64,000 bases of DNA from Liolophura sinensis (Eukaryota > Mollusca > Polyplacophora > Chitonida > Chitonidae), in assembly GCF_032854445.1 (NCBI RefSeq), contig NC_088305.1:14679717-14743716 (forward strand). Reading direction: 5' to 3'. The position numbers and the translations under genes were made by a program. The notes under the pieces are model-generated. The model searched no databases, was not told the DNA's origin, and was given only the letters and a program-made list of their open reading frames with translations. This document shows, piece after piece, positions 8,877 to 21,556 of the stretch. Within the stretch, counting starts at the first letter, position 1, and each line of letters starts with the position of its first letter.

Positions 8877-11800
8877 TTACATCATACTATTTCCCTCAAA
8901 AGGACTGCACCTGTCAGACTTGAAGTAAGCAGCCAGATTAGGACGTTCTGATATTCTAACCTTAAAGGCTTTTAGTAGTGGAATATTGCCAAGGGCATTC
9001 CATTCCTCGGGAAATTGCGACTCGGTGGCCCGTAGGATGTGGAGCAGCGCTAAGTCAACGTATGTCAGCTTTGTTCCAAAAAGATACCTGCAAAGAAAAG
9101 AAAGTCCTTTCATATACTGATTGTTTTGTACCGGGAGCAGCTTTCCAGTGCTTATACTAGCAGTAGCTAGCGGGAATTTCCATTTAGCTCAATTGGCAGA
9201 GCGCTGAACTTCGGCTGCAGAGACCCCGAGTCCGAATCCTTGCGTGACCCACGTAGTGAAATCCGTCAAATGGCGCCGTGACCTAACAGGTTCCAAGAAG
9301 CGTGGAGCTCTGGGCCTGTGAACGTGGGTGTGTCTTGGGAGAGTGGGGAGGTGTGTGCGGGAGCAGCTTTCCAGTGCTTATACTAGCAATAGCTAGCGGG
9401 AATTTCCCTTTAGCTCAGTTGGTAGAGCGCTAGACTTCGGCTGCAGAGGCCCGCGTTCGAATCATTGTGTGACGCAAGTAGTGAAATCCGTCAACCATTA
9501 CACCTTTAATTAAGGACTAGAGTATACAATATAATATTTCACCTGTACACACTGAGAGAATAACTGAGCTGATCTGGTCATAATGACAGGTTTCTGAATG
9601 GAATTAGCTTAATTGTGTAAGTCAGTTAACCGAAACTGCAAGACGCCGAAGTTAGAAAGTGAAGAAAATCATCAGGTACAGACGTGCTGACCTAAAGCAT
9701 AGTGTCCCCTACAGTAAAAGACCATTTTTAACAGAGTTACTTATTATTCAGGATCTGTATGATGGCCAAAAGCTGTTATCAAAACGTTCTATGTTGCTTC
9801 TTGGACGTTGGCAAGATTCAGAAAGGGCAAAAACATTTGGATATTTTAGAAATGTATAATTACAAGCGAAAATTCACAAAATCTTACAAAGGATGTCAAA
9901 GAATTGATCAACCCACCAATACTAGCATGTGTGGCATTAATGGTTACATCTGTAATAGAATCTGAAATCTGTAAGGCGTGATTTCCAGGCCATATAGAGG
10001 ACGAAACTGGTGTTTTTTTCGCTTGTGATACCTACCCTTTCCCACCATCATTTCTGCTTAGTGCTGTTTCAAAATGGTTCAGGAAATTTGGGATTCGATT
10101 AGTTGTAAAATGTTTAATGTAGGGTTTCGTTTCCTCTTGTTGAGTAAAATACGATGCCTGCCAGTTGACGCCATGGAAACAGAGTCTTCCTGAAACATGA
10201 AACCAAGGTCTCTTATTAAACGTAACATACATTTAAACTAGTCGGGTTTATGTCTTAGTTGAAGCAACCGAAAAGGTTTATAAAACTATTTTAAATGTTA
10301 AATAGTTAAAAATATGCATTTAATGTGATTTTTTATCCCATTATATGAACATCTTGCGATTAAAGAAAGTTAGGAAGAAAAAAATGTTATGTATCTTATG
10401 ATCGAACACATGCCACGACCGAATTGATTGATTGACTGATTGATTGATTGATTGACTGATTGATTGATTGGAGTTTAACGCTGTGCTCAAGATGTTGTCA
10501 AGTATATGACGGCCGATGGGTTTATGGTAAGTAAAACCGCCGACCTTCCTCAGCAGGATCCCAGCATGAGACCTTCGGTGTAGTCAAGAGTAGTCTCAGA
10601 GAGCCATCGCTTTAACCATCTGAGCCAGTCTTTGCTCAGAAGATCAGAAAAACAATACTGCATAAAAGGCCAGTTAAACTTCATGTGGAGTCCATGAAGT
10701 CTACAGATATTTTAGATGACTTCTTTATATTGACGACGACGACGTGCCAAGAAAGTAACCCTAAAACTGATAGAGCGAGAGAGCCTGATGCTACCAAACT
10801 GATTTTGATTTCTTTAAGTTTGCAATCTGATGTTAACGTTTATTTCTTCGGCATAAAAGTGGAAACTGCGTACTGTGAGATCATATATATGCTACGTATT
10901 ATACTGAACTAAAACACACTGAATTCGAAATCAGAATCGCGAATTCGCCGCAAATACTGGCCAGCCCCTGAGCGATTCAAGTCTTGGTGTCTTCGCCGAA
11001 CCATGACAGAGAGAGCATCACGTTTGGTGTCTTTGGCATGGCCTACTAGTGATGCAGCACTGTAAATATGTCGTCACTGGGGACAATCTGATACAACGAG
11101 GACAACTGTGTGACAGGACATATTATAGAGAATCAGATAAATACAAAGAAATATTTGATATATCAAAGTAGACAAACCTTCCGTGATGTAATCGCTGATG
11201 GTGGCCATGACTTGCATGGCATGGTACTCATCTGCTTCGTTATCCGGGTACAAACCGTACTTCTTGCCGAGGTACATACAGATGACAGGCATTTGTGAGA
11301 GTTGAAACTCACCTGGTGAGAAATGTAAACGGAAGTAAAGCTACAGTGAAACCCAAATTGAAGAGGAATTTACCAGGCAGTAGAAGTTAAGATAGCAGAG
11401 TGGCTTTAATTTGGGAAGCATTACCAGAGAGACTGAAAAAACCGCTTCCATTTCATCATAAATAAACAAGTCAGGAGAATTTTTTTTTCATTTTTGAGGC
11501 ATATTTTATATTTCTTAATCACCCCTCTATTTCACGCGTATTTTCCGTCAAAACACATCATCGATAGACATGCTGAAAACACGGGACCAGCTTAGCGCTA
11601 CCAGTTCGGGTTCTCCTCCCAACAAAGTTGTAATGACAGCTATCACCACTAATATCACCACTGCAGGCTACTTAGTTTGCGGGCTGACCGCTGGGGCCTA
11701 AGAAAAACTGCAGCTTAAAGATATTTTCATGTCCCAAAAAAATGAGAAGATGTTTTCTGTTTTATATGTTAAGCCACATCATATGCTTCATATTAACAAA

Positions 11801-12456
11801 TTAAAACCAAGCGTATTCATTTATTTATTTGATTGGTGTTTTACGCCATACACAAGAATATTTCACTTATACCCAGGGCACTCCGCAATCCGCTGATAAC
11901 ACTGACTGCCACCGTATAAGTGATAAATTCGTAAATATGACGTTAAACGACAGTCCAAATAAATAAACAAATAAGCAAATAAATAAATAAGTAAATAAAT
12001 AAATAAATATCAACATATTTTTTCCAGGACAGTGTCCGCCACGCCAATTATCTCTTACAACACAGACGTCATCTATTGCTCACGTGTATTTTCTGTGCTA
12101 AATCGTGTGAAGCGTGAAAGACTACTTAGAACTCCACACAATATGCTGATGTCAGAAGCAAAGTGACAAGTCTGCTACAAACTGTTTTGTTAAAGCAATG
12201 AACAAATGAAGAAAATTAGCAAGAATGTTTTGCTTTCCTTGGAACCCACTCTCAATTCTCAAGTCTTCTTACCGTTCTTGATCATTGGTGGGGCTCTAGT
12301 GGGGTACCCCTCTAACTGACCCGAAGTGAAAACTGCTGGAACACCCTTGTTAATCTCTTTATATTTCATTCCCAGTTCTTCAAAAATAAGGCGGATGAAC
12401 TCAGCTCTGCCCACCACGTTTGGGCCCCAATAATATAACTCCCAGTTGTCTGGCAT
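8877..12456 (-). CDS. Cytosolic glutathione S-transferase, four coding exons
   Basis: Conjugates glutathione to electrophiles for detoxification; a cytosolic dimer by family. Exons (minus): 12456-12273, 11312-11178, 10189-10036, 9087-8877. All introns are GT..AG with matching phases, and the sum is 684 bp (227 residues plus stop), normal for the family. The N-terminal thioredoxin-fold domain is about residues 4-85: Tyr8 in ELYYWG is the likely catalytic tyrosine, a cis-proline lies in RAPPMI (54-59), and the glutathione-contact segment is LSQMPVI (66-72). The linker GKKYGLYPDNE leads to the all-helical C-terminal domain (90-227), with the N-capping box around LTYVDLALLH (165-174). The start is the Met of MPDNWELYYWG. 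Upstream TTGCAG at about 12470-12467 may be an acceptor from an untranslated exon. A mu/sigma-like invertebrate class is likely, but I do not assign one. Confidence 0.9.
9133..9496 (+). repeat. 226-bp tandem duplication carrying tRNA-like SINE heads (GST intron 3)
   Basis: GGGAGCAGCTTTCCAGTGCT occurs at 9133 and 9359. Each copy continues into TTTAGCTCARTTGG, GAGCGCT, CTTCGGCTGCAGAG and a box-B-like motif (GTTCGAATC in copy 2, GTCCGAATC in copy 1). The D arm pairs, but the anticodon and T arms do not, so these are tRNA-derived repeats and not tRNA genes. Confidence 0.65.
10424..10471. repeat. (ATTG)n microsatellite in GST intron 2
   Basis: An imperfect TTGA/TTGATTGACTGA tetranucleotide run inside GST intron 2. 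The rest of that intron (10190-11177) holds no recognised element. Confidence 0.8.
11818..12009. mobile_element. SINE-tail inverted pair in GST intron 1
   Basis: The left end is a minus-oriented SINE 3' end (TTATTTGATTGGTGTTTTAC, GCC.TAC.CAAGAATATTTC). The right end is a plus-oriented, diverged tail (CCGTATAAGTGATAAATTC, then AAACGACAGTCCAAATAAAT and an A-rich tetranucleotide run). Only the tails survive. Confidence 0.55.
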
Positions 12457-12480
12457 TTTCCAACTCTGCAACAAAGCAAC

Positions 12481-12722
12481 AGTACCATGATAGACACTGA
12501 TTTTATTAGTTACATGATGATAGACACTGATTTTATTAGTTACATGATGATAGACACTGATTTTATTAGTTACATGATAATAGACACTGAAATGATTTTA
12601 TTAGTTACATGATGATAGACAATGATTTTATTAGTTACATGATGATAGACACTGATTTTATTAGTTACATGATAATAGACACTGATTTTATTAGTTACAT
12701 GATGATAGACACTGATTTTATG
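12481..12722. repeat. 30-bp minisatellite just upstream of GST exon 1, about 8 copies
   Basis: The unit is ATGATGATAGACACTGATTT then TATTAGTTAC. It begins 25 bp upstream of the GST start codon and a few bases from the possible 5' acceptor, so it lies in the promoter, 5' UTR or first intron. Copy number could affect GST expression; that is inference. Confidence 0.85.
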
Positions 12723-12739
12723 TCTATCATAAAATGTTA

Positions 12740-13000
12740 TATGGAAATATGTGGTGTCAAAAAATCTCATATATGAGGGTCACTGACACCATACATGAGA
12801 TTTTTTTTGTCCTATCAAAGAGTAACCATGTTATGAATTTTTCCCGTAAAAGACCTGTTAGTTAAGCTCAAAAGAACGACGTGTAGGCGAATTGCTTGAG
12901 TGACATGGTCATTGTTTTAACAAGCCAACAAGGGGACATAACCTAGTCAGCAGACATATTAAGTCGGCCGCAGGACACGAGAATATACACCTATCACCAA
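12740..13000. mobile_element. Dispersed repeat, unnamed family (copy 2)
   Basis: Shares with 7640-7995, in the same order: CACTGACACCATA, AGAGTAACCATGTTATGAAT, CAAGGGGACATAACC and GCAGACATATTAAG. An inverted pair (TGGTGTCA at about 12752 and TGACACCA at about 12785) is present at the left. Confidence 0.5.
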
Positions 13001-13013
13001 CGTGATAAATGTG

Positions 13014-13165
13014 ATTTATTTGATTGGTGTTTTACGCCGCACTCAAGAATATTTCACTTATACGACGGCGGTCTGCATTATGGTAGGAGGAAATCGGGCA
13101 GAGCCCGGGGGATGCCCACAACCATCCGCAGGTTGGTGCAGACTTACGGCGGAGAGCCAATCACA
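13014..13165 (-). mobile_element. SINE, 5'-truncated
   Basis: Tail and core in minus orientation: TTTATTTGATTGGTGTTTTA, GGCGGTCTGCATTATGGTAG, CCATCCGCAGGTTGGTG. The tRNA-like head is absent. Confidence 0.75.
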
Positions 13166-13235
13166 ATTAAGGGTTACGCTATAACCCATCTTTAGAGGGG
13201 AGGCTACTGCCTGATTGTCATCATGCTGTCCAATC

Positions 13236-13388
13236 TTGTTTAACGCCTTACTCGAGATTATTTCACTTACACGACGACGGCCAACATTATATGGTGAGAG
13301 GAAACCGGCCAGAGACCTGTGGAAACCCAAGACCATCCGCATGTTTCTGAAAGACGCTAACCACCACAGCCACGGAAGGCTCGTTTAT
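13236..13388 (-). mobile_element. SINE, diverged and truncated
   Basis: TTTAACGCCTTACTCGAG, ACGACGGCCAACATTATATG and ACCATCCGCATGTTTCTG match the SINE tail and core at lower identity than the neighbouring copy. Confidence 0.65.
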
Positions 13389-16300
13389 GTAGTCAGTTAG
13401 AATGCTAATTGGCCCGCAGTTTTGTAATGCATATAATTATAATATGTACACAGAGATCCTTCCAGATTTGGGTAAAGGATCGGGATTTGCTGTTAGAAAA
13501 TCAAAATATTTAAGTTTTAAAAAAAATAACAAACTTTCCTTGATTCACTGTGAGAGGTGAAGTTTTCTGTTTTGTGTATCAAATTCGTGAGGAGGGAGTT
13601 ACATACACAAAAAAGCCATCCCGACAAAAAATTCAATTGAAAGTGAAAGTCGTTTCATAAAAAGTGCGTGAGACATGTATAAATAACGAAGACAATGTCC
13701 CTTCACGCTTCAATAATTGTATAATTAAGTTGCCTAATGAGTCATAATAACATCTTCCACCCTTTCTTAATATGTTCACATACACCGTTCTGATACTGCC
13801 GATGGACTAGGTGCGTTAAGCGGACATCTTCCTGAACACGTGTTGTCCCTAACACCTACTGTATGAATCACACTTCGATCTTTTAAATTGTGATGACAGA
13901 AAGGCAATGGTTTTGGTCTACATGATAGCGAGAAAACAGAATACTTCAGTATTTAGTTTGTTTCCCCCCCCCCCCCGACCCCCCCGACTTCTCCGCCAAA
14001 AGCGAAGCACATATGGCGACAAATTGTGCATGGGGGTCACACGGGTGAATATCGTATACCGTCGCAACGGCAAGATGAACAATCTGAAATACTTTCCACG
14101 CTATTAATGTCCCTACATCTGACAGATTTAAAAATATGTCATGTCAAAAAAAAATCATAAAACAGAGAAAACTTGTGATAATATTTAAAATTGAAATGTA
14201 TAGGCCTACCCTAATTCCGATTTGAAGTTTATTTCAGGTGGTGATGAAATCTTGTACGGCGGGCCTATTTAATGGTGTACATTAATACAGGACTGAGGGA
14301 CTCCACTAAATGCTGAAGTTCTGTTATGTTCTTCATGCTGTTCAAGTCTATGATGAAATTTGCAATGGTTAAGTGGCTGGTCAACTATATCGACCCATTT
14401 TCCACCCAAGTACATGTGTTGTAACAATGTTCAGTTTATGTGGCCACGTGTTTTTATGTATGTACTGAATTATTTATTAAAAGTGAAGGCAGCTCAGCGT
14501 TTTGAATAATTCTAGATCATGTTGACAAATTGAATTCAATATCACTGCATGTATATAAGTATTCACATCTATATAAACTGTTAGAAGAAACCCCTATCTG
14601 AGGCTAATTTACAATATGTGCAATATCACAGGTTACGTGTGACCTTTCGCGGTTCACTATCGTACTGCCGTGGCTGCGCTGGTTGTAGCCCACTCTCCGC
14701 GATCTGGTTGTACTCTCGATGCTGTAGTCGTTTAACTATCAGCATAGTTAGTGTCACTCTTCATGTTGTGTAGTAACATGGCAGATAAACCTGTTTGCGT
14801 GTTTATAACCACACAACAGTGCTCTGCATCCTGCATAAATCAAGCCCAAGTGAAGGAAACAAACAACACATGTGATTTAAGATGGACAGGTGTTTGAACG
14901 CATATCTCTCGAGTTAACAGCGGAAGACACCAGTCACGACTCACCTGTTACGTTGCTAACAGCTCTGATCTGTCCACACGCACAAACCCCGTTCGCCCCT
15001 TGCTTGTCTAAGTGTCCCACTTTTCTTGTCTGCTGGTCCTCTCAGCCTGAAATAACTGGTAGGTTATACATGTATGACTTGGGAAAACTACCGCCGAAAG
15101 TTTAAATCTCGCGTACACTGCCAGGGTTACGGTTGGTGACCTAGCGACTTTTTCGGTCTCGTCCTTCACCGTGGTATTGTCAATAGTTTGTCGAGTGCGC
15201 CCAGGCATAATTAGAGCGGAACTTCACATGTTTTGTTATTGCCACTCACAGTTGTGTCCCCTTGGAGGCAAATACAGAAAAAGTATATCCCATACTGACT
15301 CATAGGATTTAAACCTGAATCTAATTAAAAGCTGTAAACCACAGAGCAAGGCGCTGCGAAGAAATATATAAAAAGTAAACAAACAAAATCCAGTAGTAGG
15401 CCTACTATCCATAAATCCATTTAAAAATCGTTAAAAAAGATAAACAATTCCTCTTTAACTACTGAGGTCTCCTTTACGACATTTTCGTATTTTCATTTCT
15501 TTCCCTTAAAACGTACATTGTCACTGATAGGCTATATGCATGCATGTGTATGCATTTTCGCACCATGTTACATTTAACCTTAATGATCTGTGCTCTTGGT
15601 TGAGTTATAGATTAACCAATTCGTTTATACTGCAGACGAGCAATGACAAAAACTGCAGGTTTTATTACAATGTACTATTTTATTAATGAAGCCTACAGCC
15701 TTGCAGTAAGCGGATTTATGTGCCTTGTGTTTTTTCTTTAATTTTATTATCTCAACAATATATTCTGGGTCATGTGATTTTAAATACACACTGTTAAGAG
15801 AAAAGGGTCAAATCCACCAGAAAAACTAGGGTCAGATGTGACCCAGATATTCAGGGTATAGACAAGACCAACTCCAAATGCAAGAGTCACTTATCAAACC
15901 CTATAATTTTGGGTCAAGCCACCCTTAGATGTAACTCTGTGTTAGGGTAGAAATGTCATATATCAAAATGCTCCTCTTCACCCCCAGAAGACATATGTAC
16001 CGTCATTTTGTACAATCACACTAAGTTGTGTAAGTAAGAGAGACCACTGTTTGCAACACAACTGAAGAAGAAAAAAAAAACCTAGAAAAACTTAATTAAG
16101 CCTTAGTAGATCTACAAGTAGCTACTGGTGTACAAACTTTGCATAAATCTATATGCATAGGGTGTCGTGTTTGCATTGTAAACTAACACATTTGATCCGC
16201 AGACCATTATGCTGTGTCATAAAGTTCAAAATTTGAAAAATTCCGTGAAATTTCAATGCTGCAGATCAGAAAGGTTATTGAGGATAAAAAAATGCAAATT

Positions 16301-17611
16301 AATGTTTTGGGTTTGCCTTATGAAGTGTAAAACTGAAAATGCTAAGTAGATTTAAGTTATGAAAGGAAACTTTATTTTTGTACTTTTGTAATTATTGCGG
16401 ATAAACATTTCACCCATTATGATGTTAGGTTGAAGGAAAAGCTGTAATCTAGAAACTTGGGAATTTTACTGACTGTATACTATTTTACTGACTATACATT
16501 GTTTTACTTTAATTTCTCTTTCCTTTGTCTCAGCTGAAGGAAAATGTGTTTTCATAATTAGGAAGTAAAAGAAAAAAGTTGTTTTGACTATGAATGGAAA
16601 TAATTATGAACACATGTATGTATGAAAACTCACGGCCATCCGCAGGTTTGCTGACAGAACATTGTTTATAGACCTCAATGTGGTGTGCATGTCTTTACAT
16701 GCATTCTGGTGCAGAATGTATTGGCACATGAAAAGCTCTGAATTGCATAGAAAAGGAGTAGCACTAAATTTGGATCAAACTGCTAGAAGGCCTCATATAA
16801 ATATATCTAACTGTTGTAAACCAGCTGAGATTTACAGATAGGCCTACTTTAACCAACGAATTGCACTTACAAACTTACAAATTGATCTATAACTTATACA
16901 GCCAATATCTAAATGTTTTGAGGTTGTATTCTGTCAGAAATGAAAGTGAAAACAGGTCTATGAGAGTTACACCAGGTACATCCACCTCGCCTGTAATCAC
17001 ATCCCTCAGCTATAACTTGATCAGGTACACCTTGAATACACTTCAGTTTTTTTACCTACTCTTTCCAGGGTACACCTCCACTGTGGTGTACTTTAGGTAT
17101 TAATTTGCAAAATTGGCAGATACCTCAGAACGATGAAAAAAAAATTCAGGCGCTAAAAGCATTTGAACTCGGAGGTCCTGAATGAAAGCAGTGTCATTGG
17201 TGTATCCAGAATATGTCAACAATGAGACCACGTGTTAAGATTTCACAGTTACAGGGATAGAGAAGTTTGTGGGTCTTGTCATGTTGGGGTAGTCTCCCTT
17301 GGGCCATTTGTTCCCGGTTCTGAACCTGTTTGTCATCTTACATAATTTATGAGATTGAGTTGAAAATGAAATAGAGACGCAATCCAAGCAAATATCATTA
17401 CATCCCCGTTAGTAAATATAACCACTTTCTGAAAACCACGCACATCCTATTCCCAGTTAGGCTTCTCTTTTCTTTTTGAGGAAATCGCCGTTTTGTACAT
17501 GTTATAACTAAAGTCGCGACAGTCCAATTAGACTTTACTCTCGCCTTGCTGTCTTTTATACATTTGTTTTAAAGTCTTAAATGTTTATACTAATATCTTC
17601 TTTATTATATT
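13389..17611. other. Long non-coding spacer
   Basis: No gene was recognised on either strand over 4.2 kb. It holds a C-rich run at 13964-13985 and a SINE core remnant at about 16630-16655 (CGGCCATCCGCAGGTTTGCT). AGGGTCA/TGACCC words cluster at 15800-15950 and again at 18010-18080. The composition is AT-rich. Confidence 0.5.
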
Positions 17612-17735
17612 GGGGCCGTCCGTGGCCGATGGGGTTAGCATGCCTGCTAACACAATGACGCAGGAGCCTCCCAGCAATGCGGTTACTGTGAGGTCTCCAA
17701 CCGTACGTGGGTAGGTCTGCTAGCAATCTCGTGGT
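17612..17735 (+). mobile_element. SINE head fragment
   Basis: GGGGCCGTCCGTGGCCGATG, GGTTAGCATGCC, AATGACGCAGGAG, CAATGCGGTTACTGTGAG and TACGTGGGTAGGTCTGCTAG. The core and tail after about 17735 are missing. Confidence 0.7.
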
Positions 17736-18462
17736 TTTATTCTAGGCCCATTCGTTGAGAATGGGCATTGGTGGTATCCAAGTAGATTACTGTCATACTG
17801 AATACGTAGGTAAAGACTATGAGGATACACTGACAATAAACACGTGGGCGTACTTACAGGTAAATAATTTAATTTGTAAAATAAGGGTCGAATTGGTCGA
17901 GTCACACCAAAGACCCTAAAAAGAGGGAGTTGTCAGTTCCTAGCTTGGAGTTCAGCATGAAAGGGATACGTTAAACCCCAATCACTTACTCGCTCGCTCA
18001 CTCTATTTAATGGTGCCGAGTAACCCAAGATTTCAGGATTATGTCACCCTTATTCATGGGTTAGGTCAACCCTAACAGTATGTACAGAGCCCTTATGTTG
18101 TTGTTGTAGGCCTACCTAACCTTGGCTTTAGGCACCACCTAAACTGCGACCGCCTCCCTCCAAGTGGTCAAACAATAGATAAATAATAAAATCACGTATC
18201 CTTCGCAGCACTGAAAGTATCACTAGCAAAGATATATACATATATATGTGTGTGGGTGGATGTGTATGCAAACGAAGCTGTACAACTTCGAGTCGTTTAC
18301 CTTTCTGAGTAGCCTAGTGATGTGGCTCGCTGAGGAGCTGTCTGGTATCAGCATGACTGTGGAGATTCCTGCTTAAGTGTTACGTGATTGGTTGGCTGGC
18401 AGTGAGTGGTCTTACTAGTTCACATATCCTGGCTCCCGTCTTTAATGGAAGGGGTCAGAGAC
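17736..18462. other. Spacer
   Basis: No gene. Short (AT)n and (TG)n words occur at 18233-18256. Confidence 0.4.
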
Positions 18463-18697
18463 TTAGGCCGGGATTCCATGTGTACGTAGTGCGTGATGCG
18501 TAATGCGTGATTCGTAATGGGTATTTAACACTATGTAGTAAAACAGTATAAGTGATAAACGCGTAGTACGTATTCTCTGGAACGCTAGCAGGACAGTCCG
18601 AATACGCAATACGCGTGTATACGGAGACAAGAAGTGGGGAATCGCCAGGAGGTTTCCGATCAGCGGGCCACGTGTTTTTTGCACATGAGTTGTAGAA

Positions 18698-20881
18698 ATG
18701 CCTCGCAACTTCATTTCAGATTCAATTCTTGAGAAGCTTATCGAACTTGTCAGGCAAAATCCACCGCTTTATGATGCCTTAAGGAAGTGCTATAAAGATG
18801 CACTTAAAAACAGCAACATTTGGGCCTGCATTGCCACCACGCTTCAAGAACATGGAGCCAAAAAGGAAAACACAGGTATAAGCTATATCCAAACATATCT
18901 TTTTATTGTTTTCACATACTTGAATTATATGCAGTTGATACATTTATGCATGTAACATACTTTTTTCCAATTAATAGGTGATTTCTGGAAAACGAGATGG
19001 AGAACACTGTGAGATACGTAGGTGCGGAAAAAGAGAGAAATGAAAGTAAAGAGAAGTGGATCTTGCGCTGCTAAAGGGAAAAGATGGAAGTTCATGGACA
19101 TCATGCAGTTCCTAGATGGCTTCACAGAGGAACATAGGTACAATTTTAATCAGAGAAGATAATGTACATTCTGCTTATTGTAATTATATCTACCATTATG
19201 TTGATGTGCGGGAGAATATTTAACGTCATATTATAATTCTTTTCTCCAGCACCGAAAGCAACTTGGCTGTTGAGTCTCAAGAAACCGAAGACAACAAGCC
19301 TGAGGATTCCCCTCATGGTTCTGGCGACAGTGATGAAGACGAATTCAGCGACTCTGGATTTCCAGATGAGGAAGACAGGTCTTCAAGGTTTGTGGTATAT
19401 TATTCTGTAAACTGTCCTCTTTGAATATACTGTCCTTGCCATGGCAGACAGTTAACAGAAAAGTATTGTGTGAAGACTTCTCGTATTCGACCTGCATCGA
19501 TTGCAGGCCTATGTCCAAATCGTCTGAGGTTCTGGAGACCTTCACATGTTGCCTCTTCTCCGTATGCTTGTTGTAGTACATAAATCTGTGCAGGAGTACT
19601 CTGTTGCTGTAACATGTTATGTAAGACGCATGTTGCTTTGACAACAGATTTAGCTTTTGAAGGATTTGTGGCAATTTTGGTGTGATATACCCTCCAACGA
19701 CAAGCAAGAATCCCAAAAGCACTTTCTACAATGCGACGATCTCTGCTTAATCTGTAGTTAAATATCCTCTGGTCAGCTGTGCAGTTCTTTCCTGGAAATT
19801 GTCTAAGGAGGTTTTTTTGTAGAGGGAAGGCTTCACTTCCTACGATTACATAGGGCACAGGTCCAAGGTGCTGTGCATCTGGAAGTGGAGTATCGGGAGG
19901 CAAGTTTAACTTTCTTTCCGCGAATGCTTTCCCAAGACTTGAATGAACAAAATACCCCCATCACCGTTTCGTCCATAAGACCCTATGTCTATGTAGATAA
20001 ACTGGAGATTGGCATCAACTAGTGCCAATAAAACCATAGAGAATGTGTTCTTGTAATTGTAATACAAAGATCTGGCGCTTTCATAACAACGTGCTTGCCG
20101 TCAATGACCCTTATCAGATTAGGGAAATTCCACGTGTGTTGGAAGTTTTCTGCAATTACCCTCCACTCGTTGCTCGTTTTGGGTGGTACCAAGTACAAAT
20201 CCTTCATTTTGTCCCAAATTACGTCACAGACCTCTGCCACAATATTTGCGACAGTTGTTGCACCGAGACGAAAACTATATGCCAGTGATCTAAACGTTTC
20301 TCCTGTTGCCATATATCTGTAAGAAAAGCAAATATTTTAAATGTTATAATTTTCAGTACTTTATTTATGTTTTGCAGCATCCGCGTACTACCAAAGAGTG
20401 CATCATCCACGCCATCTCTCGCGGTTCACTCTACATCTTTATCTACAAGGACTTCGTCTCCATCCCCTTCTTTTACAACATCGTCTACTCCAAGAACAAG
20501 CACACAGAGGAACAGAAAGAAAAGAAACAGCGATGATACAGACATTGAAAAAGCTATCATTGATCTTTGTACCAGTACTAAGCAGAGGCGGGAAAATGAA
20601 AGGATGAGGATGAATTGTTCTTACAATCCTTTTACTATAGACTAAAAAATCTACCCAAAGATATTAAGGGAGTAGTGCAGCTCCAGATGGCTCAGATATT
20701 CTTCAATGCAGAAAATACACATCTTCCCCCGCAACCAATCATGCCTCTGCCTCGACAGTATGCTCAGTCCTCACACACCCACATGAACCCACCCCCTCCT
20801 GTATACCGAGAGTACTCCAGTGAGATGGCGGGATCTGACACATCTGACATTGTGGCCATGGCTATGCAAGAACTCCATTAA
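18698..20881 (+). pseudogene. Harbinger-associated MADF-BESS protein, inactivated
   Basis: In Harbinger elements this protein helps the transposase bind DNA and enter the nucleus. Exons: 18698-18875, 18978-19137, 19250-19378, 20378-20881, all with GT..AG borders and matching phases. The MADF domain spans exons 1-2 (LIELVRQNPPLYD, then DFWKTRW, then GKRWKFMDIMQFL). An acidic linker in exon 3 (GDSDEDEFSDSG) and a Ser/Thr-rich linker in exon 4 follow. The C-terminal BESS motif is ELFLQSFYYRLKNLP near 20615-20660. Breaks: two stop codons in exon 2 at about 19009-19020, inside the MADF domain, and a frameshift near 20605 between the linker and the BESS motif. Confidence 0.8.
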
Positions 20882-21556
20882 TTTGTTAAAGTGACTTTTC
20901 GAGTCAACACTGATAAACTGACAATAGACCAGGTATGTTCACTGGGATATTTTTGTTTTCGAATCAACACTGATAAACTCACAATGGACCAGGTATGTTC
21001 ATTGGGATATTTTTATTTTCGAATCAAGACTGATAAACTGATAATGGACCAGGTATGTTCATTGTGATAATTTTATTTTGATAATTTCTTTTAATTTCTT
21101 CATGCTAGTTTTTCTCAGAATGAGTGTTTATTTTATATTTCTCATAGTAATAAAAGAATGGTTTACAAAATTTACCAGTTCCTGTATACTCGTCTTTTAT
21201 TTACCTCAAACAAACTGCCAGCCGTTCCTTTGGATCAATTGCTTTTCTGGTCATGCTTTTTTTTCCAGGCTTGGTCCAACCAAAAACAATACATGTTGAA
21301 ATTGCTCTTTAGTTAAACGAAAATATCGTTGGAATTGTTCTGAGTCAAGCTCTAAGTCCTTCATAAGATGATGATAACATCCAAACTGTTCTCGTCCTCT
21401 TAGTATATCGTGAATCCACCATCTATGTCTTCTCTTTTCCTTCTTTTTCTTTAAATAACAATATACTAATCCAACAATTAGCACAACATCTTCGTCAATC
21501 TCAAGTTCTCTCTGAAGACTCTTGCACTTCGACATGGCCATTTCTCTCTTGTGCAA
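19400..21556 (-). pseudogene. PIF/Harbinger DDE transposase, inactivated
   Basis: A nuclear enzyme that cuts and re-inserts the element. Two exons (minus): 21556-21205 and 20316-19400, with GT..AG borders. Exon 1 has the N-terminal region typical of the family (HRWWIHDILRGREQFG, then RYFRLTKEQF). Exon 2 has the helix-turn-helix region (ATGETFRSLAYSFRLG) and catalytic segments: first Asp in VIDGKHV, second in the GSYGRNGDGG segment, Glu in RRIVESAFGILA. Breaks: one base short in the A run near 21262, frame loss with missing codons near 20063, and one base short near 19953. Exon 2 lies inside the third intron of the plus-strand MADF gene. Confidence 0.85.
20894..21080. repeat. 60-bp tandem repeat, about 3 copies, within Harbinger
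   Basis: The unit includes TCGAATCAACACTGATAAAC and ACCAGGTATGTTCAYTGGGA with an exact 60-bp period. It starts just after the MADF-BESS stop and lies in the transposase intron. Confidence 0.85.

Noticed and set aside
9187..9470. Functional tRNA genes
   Set aside because: Box A and box B words are present, but the anticodon and T stems do not pair; they are SINE heads.
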